DNA of 6,700 nucleotides. Source: JBAYVY01 sp041674345. Lineage in GTDB: Bacteria > Planctomycetota > Phycisphaerae > Phycisphaerales > Zrk34. The stretch covers positions 1-6,700 of the forward strand of contig JBAYVY010000205.1 of assembly GCA_041674345.1 (NCBI GenBank). Reading direction: 5' to 3'. Positions 1 through 5,789 of the stretch are shown piece by piece. Positions within the stretch are counted from its first letter, which is position 1; every line of letters begins with the position of its first letter. The position numbers and the translations under genes were made by a program. The notes under the pieces are model-generated. The model was given only the letters and a program-made list of their open reading frames with translations. It searched no databases and was not told the DNA's origin.

Positions 1-57
1 AGCAGTTACTCGTCTTACTTTCGGATCGACAAGCCGGGCTAGTACGGTTTTGCGACG
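1..57 (+). pseudogene. 5' continuation of the PA14-domain gene, interrupted by in-frame TAG at 40-42
   Basis: Read in the same frame as the CDS that follows, bases 1-57 encode SSYSSYFRIDKPG, then TAG, then YGFATV, which leads straight into SDDGSW. In PA14 domains the strand before the SDDGS motif typically reads like 'pG.Y.FatvSDDGSw', so this stretch is clearly the preceding part of the same domain. The stop lies in the middle of a beta strand. It needs one base change from CAG or GAG, so it is either a real nonsense mutation or a sequencing or assembly error. The gene must begin upstream of the window. Confidence 0.75.
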
Positions 58-1605
58 GTGAGCGATGATGGGAGTTGGGTGTTGGTGAATGACAAGCCGA
101 TTGCGAGTTGGCCGGGCACGCATGGATACAGCGGCGGTCAGCGAGGGGAGCATCACGGATTCACCGAGACCGGCACGGGCATGTTGCACATTCGGTATTA
201 CCAGGAGGAAGGCAGCGGCGATCAGATGGCGTACCTGGCGTGGCAACCGCCCGGTACGGATCATTTCGTGCCGATACCGAAATCGCAGTGGCTGAGTGTG
301 CGGGAAGCGAAGGCGGGCGGGATCGAGTCGCGCGATCAGAAGCTGACCGCGCGGGCGGAACTGAAAGTCGTCAACAGCTATTGGATTTACGATTCGCAGG
401 ATCAGCAGGCGACACTGGTGAAGTTCACCTGTAAAGCCCGCGATGGCATCGCGGGGCTTGCAACCGCCGGCGGCAAAATCGTCGAAACGAAATGGGACTT
501 CGGCGACGGGCTGACGGCGACGGGCGACAGCGTGGAACACGTCTATTTTCGACTGGGCCGGCCCGTGGTGAAACTCACTGTGACCGATGACAAAGGGCGG
601 ACGGACAGCGTGATGATTTCGCCGAACATTTTTCAGGTGGATGTGGTCGCGGCGGCGTACTCCTACGGCGATGCGAAACAGTACGAAAAAGCGGCGGCGG
701 GTTATGACGTGACGAAAATGGAACGCGAGGATTTGCGGCTGTATGCCGAGTTCTGGAAAAACCTGGAGCGCGACAAGCCGTTCATCCACGCGGCACAAAC
801 TTTCGTCGATCGCTTCGGCGAACAACCCCCGGCGAAAGAACAGGCGGGCGAACTGGCGGAAAGCGCGGCGACCGCGGCGCTGAAAGCGGATGTGTACGAC
901 CCGGCCAAAGCGAAAAAACTGATGCAATGGGCGGCGGATCATACAGAGCGACCCCACGTGAAGGCCGAGCGGATGTTGCGACTGGCCAAACTGCTGGCGT
1001 GGGACACGGGCGATTGGGCGGAGGCGGAAAAACTCGCGCAGCGCGTCAGGGATGCGACGGCCAAACACGAAGGCAAGGAGATGCGCCTGCTGGAACGCGC
1101 GGCGACCATCGTGCTGGGCGATGTCGCGTTGCTGAATGCGAAATACGAGGACGCGGGCGGATGGTATCAACGCGCGGAGGAGGCGGGACCGAACAAGGCG
1201 GATGTGCCGGCGAGGATGGCGAAGCTCGGCAGCGCGCCTTACCTCGTGGAGGATTTGCTGGGACGCGATGAATATGACCATGCACTGAAAGCGATCGACC
1301 AATGGGAGGATGAGTTTCCGACACAGAAGCTGGAAGGGCTGACGTTTTTCTGGCGGGGCAAAACGCTGTTCGTGCGCAAGCCCGGCGAGTTGGCGCTCAG
1401 GTGGCTGGTGATGAGCGAACGAGTGAACCCGCGGGGATTGCACGTATCGGAAGCGGTGTGGCTGCGGGCGAACACGCTGATGGCGATGGGCCGGTGGCGC
1501 GACGCGATGGACCAATTGATGCGGATACGGACGCAGTTCACGCACTCGGAATATTTCACGAAGGCGGAAGAGAAGATGAAACTTTGCGAGGAGAAGATGA
1601 AATGA
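58..1605 (+). CDS. PA14 (partial) - PKD - helical/TPR-like repeat protein, 5'-truncated in window
   Basis: The open frame after the TAG begins at GTG 58 (515 residues), but this is probably not a natural start: it falls inside a PA14 domain, and no Shine-Dalgarno sequence precedes it. Residues 1-80 are the C-terminal half of PA14 (SDDGSW at 2-7, then the HIRYYQEEG and LAWQPPG strands and an IP-x-S ending at 73-76). Residues about 100-186 form a PKD domain with the signature WDFGDG (146-151), HVY (161-163) and VKLTVTDDKGRTDS (171-184). Residues 200-515 are alpha-helical, rich in A, E, K and W, with repeated 'A..W..A' spacing like TPR or Sel1-type solenoids. PA14 and PKD are extracellular carbohydrate- or protein-binding modules, so a secreted or surface role is inferred; no catalytic motif is seen. 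The stop TGA abuts the convergent endonuclease gene with no base between. It was probably the upstream partner of the gene at 3704 before the restriction cassette came in. Confidence 0.8.
   Translation: MSDDGSWVLVNDKPIASWPGTHGYSGGQRGEHHGFTETGTGMLHIRYYQEEGSGDQMAYLAWQPPGTDHFVPIPKSQWLSVREAKAGGIESRDQKLTARAELKVVNSYWIYDSQDQQATLVKFTCKARDGIAGLATAGGKIVETKWDFGDGLTATGDSVEHVYFRLGRPVVKLTVTDDKGRTDSVMISPNIFQVDVVAAAYSYGDAKQYEKAAAGYDVTKMEREDLRLYAEFWKNLERDKPFIHAAQTFVDRFGEQPPAKEQAGELAESAATAALKADVYDPAKAKKLMQWAADHTERPHVKAERMLRLAKLLAWDTGDWAEAEKLAQRVRDATAKHEGKEMRLLERAATIVLGDVALLNAKYEDAGGWYQRAEEAGPNKADVPARMAKLGSAPYLVEDLLGRDEYDHALKAIDQWEDEFPTQKLEGLTFFWRGKTLFVRKPGELALRWLVMSERVNPRGLHVSEAVWLRANTLMAMGRWRDAMDQLMRIRTQFTHSEYFTKAEEKMKLCEEKMK
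1599..1605 (+). repeat. Left copy of 7-bp direct repeat GAAATGA flanking the R-M cassette
   Basis: GAAATGA here covers the last codons and stop of the PA14/PKD gene. An identical copy at 3701-3707 covers the ATG of the next plus-strand gene. The match is exactly 7 bp: flanking bases differ on both sides. Just upstream, GAGGAG at 1588-1593 would be an ideally spaced ribosome binding site (8 bases) for an ATG at 1602-1604, although no long frame follows that ATG in the present sequence. The pair could be a target-site duplication or the microhomology used in the integration. Confidence 0.6.
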
Positions 1606-2472
1606 TTATTGCACGCCGCCGCCGCGTAATGCGGCCAAATATGCAACCCACTCTTTCGCCAGTTCAGGCAAGCGGTCGATGACTTCGGTTCCGACGAGAA
1701 CCTCATCGACATAGCCCATATGCAACATGTCCACGATTCGGCACAAGTATGAGCGACCGCAATCCCACCATGTGTAATGGGCGTCGATCATCAGGTAGTG
1801 CTTGCAATCAACCCTTTCGGATTGTCGCAACTCTTCCAGTTCCATGCCGTCGAGAAGTGTTTCGTACACGCCATCGGCGACGCGACTTCCGAAAGTCGTC
1901 GTGTGGTAATACTCTTTGATTTCCCAAACCGCGACAGGATTCACAGCGGCGGGAAATGCGCCGTCAATGCGACGGGCAAGGGTTCGTAACGGAACGCCGT
2001 TCCGCGTGAAGGTCGTCAGTTCACGCGGGTCGTAATCACAGGAACCCGCGCCGATGCTGGCGTCGATCAGCATATTCACGATGGCGGTCAGATAGGCGGG
2101 TTTCTTTTTGTCGCCCTTCTGCTTGTTCATGGGGGCGGGAAGTTTGGACTGGGTGGTTTTCTTCACGCGGGCAAACATTTTGGCTGCTTGCGCGGCATTC
2201 ATCAAACGTGGTTCAACCACGTCATTAAGCAGATCGGCACGGTGGCTGAAATAAGCAACAAGGGATGCGCCGATGATCGTGGGTTTGCCGTCCGCATCCA
2301 CAACATAAGCCGCGTTCAGTTTCAATTCCTCAATTGCTTTCACGATGGACGCCAAATCGGGCACAAGAATTCGCCCTGTTCCGCGAGCGGTATAGCCGAC
2401 GTGCTGGCTGATGGACCGGACATAAGCCCAGAAGGACTTGGGTTGATTCAGAAATCGCGGGTCGGGCTTCAA
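1606..2472 (-). CDS. Probable type II restriction endonuclease (PD-(D/E)XK-like)
   Basis: This 288-residue protein is called an endonuclease from context and a catalytic-type motif; I do not recognise its exact family or recognition site. The candidate PD-(D/E)XK core is RRID (Asp about 170), a short linker, then a hydrophobic strand ending in VWEIKEYY with Glu 184 and Lys 186, followed by the polar TTTFGSRVADGVYET. A lysine-rich stretch (about 102-125) precedes it. The start chosen is TTG at 2472-2470: it overlaps the stop of the XRE gene (TTGA) and is preceded, 7 bases upstream, by GGAGGGGG. An in-frame ATG at 2532 would overlap the regulator by 64 bases and lacks this ribosome binding site. 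The gene is therefore translationally coupled to the regulator, as in many C-protein-controlled systems. It ends with TAA directly against the stop of the convergent PA14/PKD gene, and no terminator is visible. A different nuclease-like role cannot be excluded. Confidence 0.72.
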   Translation of the reverse strand: MKPDPRFLNQPKSFWAYVRSISQHVGYTARGTGRILVPDLASIVKAIEELKLNAAYVVDADGKPTIIGASLVAYFSHRADLLNDVVEPRLMNAAQAAKMFARVKKTTQSKLPAPMNKQKGDKKKPAYLTAIVNMLIDASIGAGSCDYDPRELTTFTRNGVPLRTLARRIDGAFPAAVNPVAVWEIKEYYHTTTFGSRVADGVYETLLDGMELEELRQSERVDCKHYLMIDAHYTWWDCGRSYLCRIVDMLHMGYVDEVLVGTEVIDRLPELAKEWVAYLAALRGGGVQ

Positions 2473-2711
2473 TGGACATCCCCCTCCAATCGCTTGATGA
2501 AATCCACAAGGGAAACACCCAGAACCGTGCAAATCTGCCGTAATTCCAAAATGTCCAATCGCCGCTCCCCCGACTCGTACCGGCTTACGAACGATTGGGG
2601 TTCGCCGAGTTTCCGCGCCAGATCGGACTGCCTCAGACCCGCATCAAGACGCATCTGCCGAACCAGCGACAAAAAACGCTTTTTCTGCGCGAAATTGGAC
2701 TTGGAAGTCAT
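2469..2711 (-). CDS. XRE-family helix-turn-helix regulator, controller (C)-protein-like
   Basis: An 80-residue protein, the size typical of controller proteins of type II R-M systems. After a basic N-terminus, residues about 16-73 form a five-helix XRE/Cro-type domain: RQMRLDAGLRQSDLARKLG (helices 1-2), EPQSFVSRYESGERRL (recognition helix and turn, 37-52), then LELRQICTVLGVSLVDFIKRL. The start is ATG 2711-2709. The base run before it has no Shine-Dalgarno sequence, so a leaderless or near-leaderless message is plausible. It overlaps the endonuclease start by 4 bases (TTGA) and probably heads a two-gene operon with it. Known controller proteins bind palindromic boxes between the C and M promoters and time expression of the nuclease; here that role is inferred from size, domain and position. 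It could instead act only as a repressor of the methyltransferase. Confidence 0.85.
   Translation of the reverse strand: MTSKSNFAQKKRFLSLVRQMRLDAGLRQSDLARKLGEPQSFVSRYESGERRLDILELRQICTVLGVSLVDFIKRLEGDVH
2480..2487 (-). promoter_or_regulatory. Shine-Dalgarno GGAGGGGG that decides the TTG start of the endonuclease
   Basis: On the minus strand GGAGGGGG lies 7 bases before TTG (2472-2470), inside the last codons of the XRE regulator. It is the only strong ribosome binding site near the endonuclease start. An ATG at 2479-2477 lies too close to it and opens only a 62-codon frame. Confidence 0.65.
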
Positions 2712-2768
2712 TACAATAACTGTAGAACACCTTGACGCGAATGCAAAAATCGCATATTGTTTTGACCC
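2712..2768. promoter_or_regulatory. Divergent promoter/operator region of the R-M system
   Basis: These 57 bases separate the regulator and methyltransferase starts. On the plus strand TTGACG (2732-2737) and TATTGT (2755-2760) are 17 bases apart, a good sigma-70-like promoter; transcription would start about 2767, only a couple of bases before ATG 2769. On the minus strand a weaker pair, TTGCAT (2746-2741) and TACAGT (2724-2719) with 16 bases between, would start at about 2712, directly before the regulator ATG. Possible operators: ATGC-N7-GCAT (2741-2755), lying between the -35 and -10 of the methyltransferase promoter, and ACAATA (2713-2718) paired with TATTGT (2755-2760). AT-rich compared with its surroundings. 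Confidence 0.5.
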
Positions 2769-3692
2769 ATGACGATACTCGCATCCTGCAATCCGCGACG
2801 GAACACACCAGCCGCGCAATCGCTGCTGTTCATGGAAGGAGGCCGCGCCGAGGTTTCGCCGTTCAAGACGGGCTTGCTCAAATGGATCGGCAACAAGCAG
2901 CGAATGGCGCATGAAATCGCGTCGTATTTCCCGGCGAATTTCGGGACGTACATCGAACCGTTCCTCGGCAGCGCCGCGGTTCTCGCCACGCTCCAACCCA
3001 CGCGGGCGATCGGGGCGGATACTTTCCCGCCTCTGATCGAGATTTGGCAAACCCTTCATGCCGATCCGTCCAAACTCAAGCGGTGGTATGCCGAGCGATA
3101 CGACCGCATGATGAGCGGGAAAAAAGTGGAAGAATACGAACGCATCAAGGCGTCTTACAACAAGAACCCCAACGGTGCCGACCTGCTGTTTCTTTGCCGG
3201 ACCTGTTACGCGGGGGTGGTTCGTTTCCGTCAGGCCGACGGACATATGTCCACCCCCTGCGGCCCGCACAAGCCCATCCCGACCGAGGCGTTCGCCAAAC
3301 GGGTGGACCTGTGGCATCGCCGAACCCAGGGCGCGGAGTTCCGGCAACTGGACTATCGGGACACGATGGCGCTGGCTCAGCCCGGCGATCTGGTTTACTG
3401 CGATCCGCCTTACACGCACAGCCAGGCCATTTTGTACGGAGCGCAGCGGTTTCGGCTTGAACACTTGCTTGCGGCGATCACAGAATGCAAAGCGCGCGGC
3501 GTGTATGTCGCGTTGAGCATCGACGGCACCAAACGCTCCGGCGACCATGTTTGCGAACTGCCCATTCCCGAAGGTTCATTCAAACGGGAAGTATTGATTG
3601 ATTGCGGACGATCCATGCTGCGGCGATTGCAAATGGGCGGGCAGACTTTGGAACGGGAAGTCGTCGCGGATCGACTCTTGTTGACGTATTAA
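2769..3692 (+). CDS. D12-class (Dam-like) DNA adenine-N6 methyltransferase of the R-M system
   Basis: This 307-residue protein transfers a methyl group from S-adenosylmethionine to adenine in DNA. Motifs run in the alpha-class order of the D12 family: motif X LLKWIGNKQRM (36-46); the SAM-binding motif I YIEPFLGSAAV (61-71); the acidic GADTFPPLIEIW (82-93) in the place of motif III; a D12-typical middle with CRTCYAGVVRFRQADGHM (143-160) and STPCGPHK; and catalytic motif IV DPPY at 212-215. Length is normal for the family. The start at 2769 fits the promoter just upstream only if the message is nearly leaderless; the next ATG, at 2832 (residue 22), also lacks a Shine-Dalgarno sequence and would leave motif X intact. 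Diverges from the regulator-endonuclease pair and ends 11 bases before the next gene, with no terminator between. The recognition sequence cannot be read from the protein. Confidence 0.92.
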   Translation: MTILASCNPRRNTPAAQSLLFMEGGRAEVSPFKTGLLKWIGNKQRMAHEIASYFPANFGTYIEPFLGSAAVLATLQPTRAIGADTFPPLIEIWQTLHADPSKLKRWYAERYDRMMSGKKVEEYERIKASYNKNPNGADLLFLCRTCYAGVVRFRQADGHMSTPCGPHKPIPTEAFAKRVDLWHRRTQGAEFRQLDYRDTMALAQPGDLVYCDPPYTHSQAILYGAQRFRLEHLLAAITECKARGVYVALSIDGTKRSGDHVCELPIPEGSFKREVLIDCGRSMLRRLQMGGQTLEREVVADRLLLTY

Positions 3693-3700
3693 CGGCTTGC

Positions 3701-3707
3701 GAAATGA
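3701..3707 (+). repeat. Right copy of 7-bp direct repeat GAAATGA
   Basis: Identical to 1599-1605. It contains the ATG (3704-3706) of the following gene. The bases before it (CGGCTTGC) hold no Shine-Dalgarno sequence, unlike the bases before the left copy. Confidence 0.6.
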
Positions 3708-4834
3708 AAACACAACACGGATATTCCCTGAAGTTTGAACCACGGGGGCTGGCGGAAGTTGTTGCGCTGTTGTTGGTGTTGATGATGGGGGGTGTGGGGT
3801 ATGGCAGGGACGTGCCGGATTACATGCCGAACGGGCGATTTGAACGGGTGGATGACAGCGGTTGGCCGGTGGGGTGGACGACGAAGCATGAGAAGAATGT
3901 GAAGTGGGTGATGGTGGAGGGCGAGCCGTTCCATGAAACGATGAGGGCGGCGGCGATGAGCGGGGAGGAGGGGTTGATGGGGACTTACGGGGTGGATGTG
4001 TTGAGCGACAAGGTGGAGATCAAGCCGGGGCGGCGGTATCGGGTGACGGGATGGGCGCGGTCGGACGGGCCGAACCAGATTGTGTTTGTGAAGGGATTCG
4101 GGACGGTGACGCGGAAGATCGAAGGGAAGGAACAACAGGTCGATGAAGTGGTGTATCAGATGAAGAAGGAGATCGCCCCCGGAAATACGTGGACGCGATT
4201 TTCACTGGAGTTTGAAATCAAGCCGGCGAAGATTTTTACGGCCCATCAGGCGGAGGTGAAGTACGTGCGGGTGTTGTTGTGGGCGTACTGGCCGGTGGGA
4301 ACTTGCTGGTATGGAGATGTGAAGTTTTTCGACGTGACGCCCGCTGATGAAAAAGCGTCGGCGGCCCCGGAGCATTCGCCGATATTCACCGGGGAAAAGC
4401 CGCGGTTGAGCGCGGAGGCGGACAAGCCGGCGGACGAGAAGTTCGACGCGGAACAGGCGTGGATCGACGCGGCCAACGCATGGGGCGATGGCGCGTTCGC
4501 CAAGTGCGCAGCGGTGTGCGGGCGACTGATCGTGCATGAACCGGGCCACGTCAACGGACATTTGATGCTCGCCCGCGCGCTGGTGAAACTGGAACGGTGG
4601 GACGAGGCGGCAACGGAAGTGACGTGGCTGGATTCACAGGGCGCGGCGAAAATCGCGGCATGGCAGGCGGATTATGCGAAGGTGACGCGGGGGGAGATTT
4701 CGCTGCACGAGGGCAAAACGGAGGAAGCGAAGGCGTTGATGCAAGCGGTGATCGCGCACAACGAAAGCGCCGGCGCGACGGCGGCGGCGAAGGCGGCACT
4801 CGAAAAGATCGAAGAACCGAACCCAGCCAAGTAA
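3704..4834 (+). CDS. Secreted protein with carbohydrate-binding-like domain and C-terminal helical repeats
   Basis: A 376-residue protein. Residues 1-34 look like a signal peptide: basic stretch KFEPR, hydrophobic VVALLLVLMMGGVG, probable cleavage near GYG/RD. Residues about 36-212 resemble a CBM4/9-type jelly-roll: opening YMPNGRFE and GWPVGW, central VEIKPGRRYRVTGWAR (104-119), closing CWYGDVKFFDV (201-211). After a charged, proline-rich linker (213-245), residues 246-370 form helices with TPR-like spacing, e.g. NGHLMLARALVKLERWDEA (284-302). Secretion and glycan or surface binding are inferred; no enzyme motif is seen. ATG 3704 is chosen because the signal peptide follows it; an upstream ATG at 3602 would run through the methyltransferase in another frame. 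Domain style and strand match the gene ending at 1605, its likely former operon partner. Its present ribosome binding site is poor. Confidence 0.78.
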   Translation: MKTQHGYSLKFEPRGLAEVVALLLVLMMGGVGYGRDVPDYMPNGRFERVDDSGWPVGWTTKHEKNVKWVMVEGEPFHETMRAAAMSGEEGLMGTYGVDVLSDKVEIKPGRRYRVTGWARSDGPNQIVFVKGFGTVTRKIEGKEQQVDEVVYQMKKEIAPGNTWTRFSLEFEIKPAKIFTAHQAEVKYVRVLLWAYWPVGTCWYGDVKFFDVTPADEKASAAPEHSPIFTGEKPRLSAEADKPADEKFDAEQAWIDAANAWGDGAFAKCAAVCGRLIVHEPGHVNGHLMLARALVKLERWDEAATEVTWLDSQGAAKIAAWQADYAKVTRGEISLHEGKTEEAKALMQAVIAHNESAGATAAAKAALEKIEEPNPAK

Positions 4835-4843
4835 CTTGACACT

Positions 4844-4869
4844 TCACCCAATCAAACATCACCCAATCA
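4844..4869. repeat. 11-bp tandem repeat in the convergent gene junction
   Basis: TCACCCAATCA occurs at 4844-4854 and again at 4859-4869, a 15-bp period filling most of the 32-base gap between two convergent genes; the second copy includes the hydrolase stop codon. CCAATC (4863-4868) can also pair with GATTGG (4878-4883) over a 9-base loop. No T-tract follows, so calling this a terminator would be weak. Confidence 0.45.
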
Positions 4870-5709
4870 CTCAACGGGATTGGTCAGTTCGCCGAGGCCT
4901 TGGATGGAACAGGTGACGGTGTCGCCGGGCTGGAGAAAGACGGGGGGATTGCGGGCGACGCCGACGCCGCTGGGTGTGCCGGTCAGAAGGATCGACCCGG
5001 CAAGCAGGGTCATGTCTTTCGACAGTTCGGCGATGAGTTGCGCGACGGTGAAAATCATGTCGTTGGTGTTGGCGTCCTGCATGATGTCGCCGTTGAGCGT
5101 GGTGCGGAGGGCGAGGGATTGGGGATCGGGGATATAGTCAGCCAAGGAACCCAAGACGGCGCTCGAAGACTCGCTCTGCCTTGGCGTGGAAGTCACGATG
5201 GCGGGGCCGAAGGGACAGAAGGAGTCGAAACTTTTACCGCGGACCCACTGGCCTCCGCCGGAGTGTTTCTGCCAGCGACGGGCGCTGACATCGTTGGCGA
5301 CGGTGTAACCGAGCACGTAATCGAGCGCGCGGGATTCAGGAACGTTTTTCGCCGCGCGTCCGATGACCACGGCCAGTTCGCATTCGTAATCGACTTCCGG
5401 CCCGGTGGAACAGGCGGGCAGGACGATCGGATCGCCGGGATGATTGATCGCCCCCGGATTTTTCATGAAGAGAACGGGCCATCGCGGAAGCTCGGCCCCG
5501 GTTTCCTCCGCGTGCTTGCGGTAATTCAGGCCGATGCAGTAGATGGCGGTCGGAATGATGGGGCAGAGCAGTTTCTGGATGGTGACGTGTTCGCCGGTGG
5601 GCTTGCCGCCGAGCAACGGAGAATCGCTGAGCAGGTCGGCGAAGTCAGCATCAAGCTGATGACCGAAACGAATGGTGTTGGTGTCGTCGATGAAGCGGAT
5701 GATGCGCAT
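4867..5709 (-). CDS. Fumarylacetoacetate hydrolase (FAH) family protein
   Basis: A 280-residue member of the FAH superfamily, which uses a divalent metal to hydrolyse or decarboxylate beta-diketo or 2-oxo acids in aromatic and related catabolism; the exact substrate cannot be read. Visible hallmarks are GLNYRKHAEETG (60-71) with the family histidine, FMKNPGAI (81-88), the metal ligands in EVDYECELAVVIG (Glu 109, Glu 111), NDVSARRWQ with Asp 140, GKSFDSFCPFGPA (158-170), NTNDMIF (214-220) and GTPSGVG (244-250). The N-terminus MRIIRF suits the family, so the start is ATG 5709; an in-frame ATG at 5784 would add 25 hydrophobic residues not expected of a cytosolic enzyme. The ribosome binding site is poor. 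Residues 176-190 (PRQSESSSAVLGSLA) are an extra segment encoded by a palindrome-ended 45-bp insert. Stands alone and converges on the preceding gene. Confidence 0.9.
   Translation of the reverse strand: MRIIRFIDDTNTIRFGHQLDADFADLLSDSPLLGGKPTGEHVTIQKLLCPIIPTAIYCIGLNYRKHAEETGAELPRWPVLFMKNPGAINHPGDPIVLPACSTGPEVDYECELAVVIGRAAKNVPESRALDYVLGYTVANDVSARRWQKHSGGGQWVRGKSFDSFCPFGPAIVTSTPRQSESSSAVLGSLADYIPDPQSLALRTTLNGDIMQDANTNDMIFTVAQLIAELSKDMTLLAGSILLTGTPSGVGVARNPPVFLQPGDTVTCSIQGLGELTNPVE
5141..5185 (-). mobile_element. 45-bp palindrome-ended mini-element inserted in frame in the FAH gene
   Basis: The segment begins GCCAAGG (5141-5147) and ends CCTTGGC (5179-5185), perfect 7-bp inverted repeats around 31 bases. 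It is 45 bases long, thus 15 codons, and open in the hydrolase frame. Taking it out joins AC to T and gives VTSTDYIPDPQ, just what this part of FAH proteins usually looks like (VT-x-D-x-IPDPQ), while the present protein has 15 extra residues rich in Ser and Ala. This fits a small mobile or repetitive element of the Rickettsia-palindromic-element kind. No second copy was seen in the window, and no clean flanking duplication. Confidence 0.5.
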
Positions 5710-5747
5710 GAGAACATGGTAGAAGAAAATGAAACGAAGGACCAGAA

Positions 5748-5753
5748 ATAATA
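5748..5753 (-). promoter_or_regulatory. Possible -10 box (TATTAT) for the FAH gene
   Basis: On the minus strand TATTAT lies about 39 bases upstream of the hydrolase ATG, within an AT-rich stretch. No convincing -35 box at the right distance was found, so the call is tentative. Confidence 0.25.
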
Positions 5754-5789
5754 CCGAGAATATGCCCCGTCTATGAGTACGCATTCCTC

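Larger units (their letters stand above)
1606..3707. mobile_element. Restriction-modification cassette inserted between two operon genes
   Basis: The segment holds only the endonuclease, XRE regulator and methyltransferase genes, and carries one copy of the flanking 7-bp repeat. Its left edge is the endonuclease stop codon and its right edge lies 11 bases after the methyltransferase stop. Joining 1605 to 3708 rebuilds an ATGA overlap between the PA14/PKD gene and the gene at 3704, with a good Shine-Dalgarno sequence. No transposase, integrase or terminal inverted repeat is visible, so the mechanism is unknown; solitary insertion of R-M systems with short target duplications is known for other type II systems. 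The insertion itself is inferred from the sequence and not tested against an empty-site relative. Confidence 0.55.

Noticed and set aside
1239..1712. Minus-strand frame of 157 codons at the end of the PA14/PKD gene
   Set aside because: Antisense shadow of the helical repeat region and of the endonuclease 3' end; no ribosome binding site or recognisable domain.
2473..2532. ATG 2532 as endonuclease start
   Set aside because: It would overlap the regulator by 64 bases with no ribosome binding site; TTG 2472 has a strong one and an exact stop/start overlap.
2712..3548. Long minus-strand N-terminal extension of the XRE regulator
   Set aside because: It lies antisense to the methyltransferase with its DPPY and SAM-binding motifs; the part before ATG 2711 is basic, low-complexity shadow sequence, and the XRE domain is complete without it.
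3602..3703. ATG 3602 as start of the CBM-like gene
   Set aside because: It lies inside the methyltransferase in another frame, and the signal peptide begins only after ATG 3704.
5136..5195. AGTCA on both sides of the 45-bp element as a target-site duplication
   Set aside because: The right copy lies five bases beyond the inverted repeat, and excising between the copies would not keep the reading frame, so it is probably chance.
4900..5751. Plus-strand open frame of 283 codons across the hydrolase gene
   Set aside because: Glycine- and aspartate-rich shadow of the FAH gene, which has all its family motifs on the other strand.
5710..5784. Upstream ATG 5784 for the hydrolase, giving a hydrophobic leader
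   Set aside because: FAH-family enzymes are cytosolic and MRIIRF matches a normal N-terminus; the extension is an AT-rich non-coding stretch.
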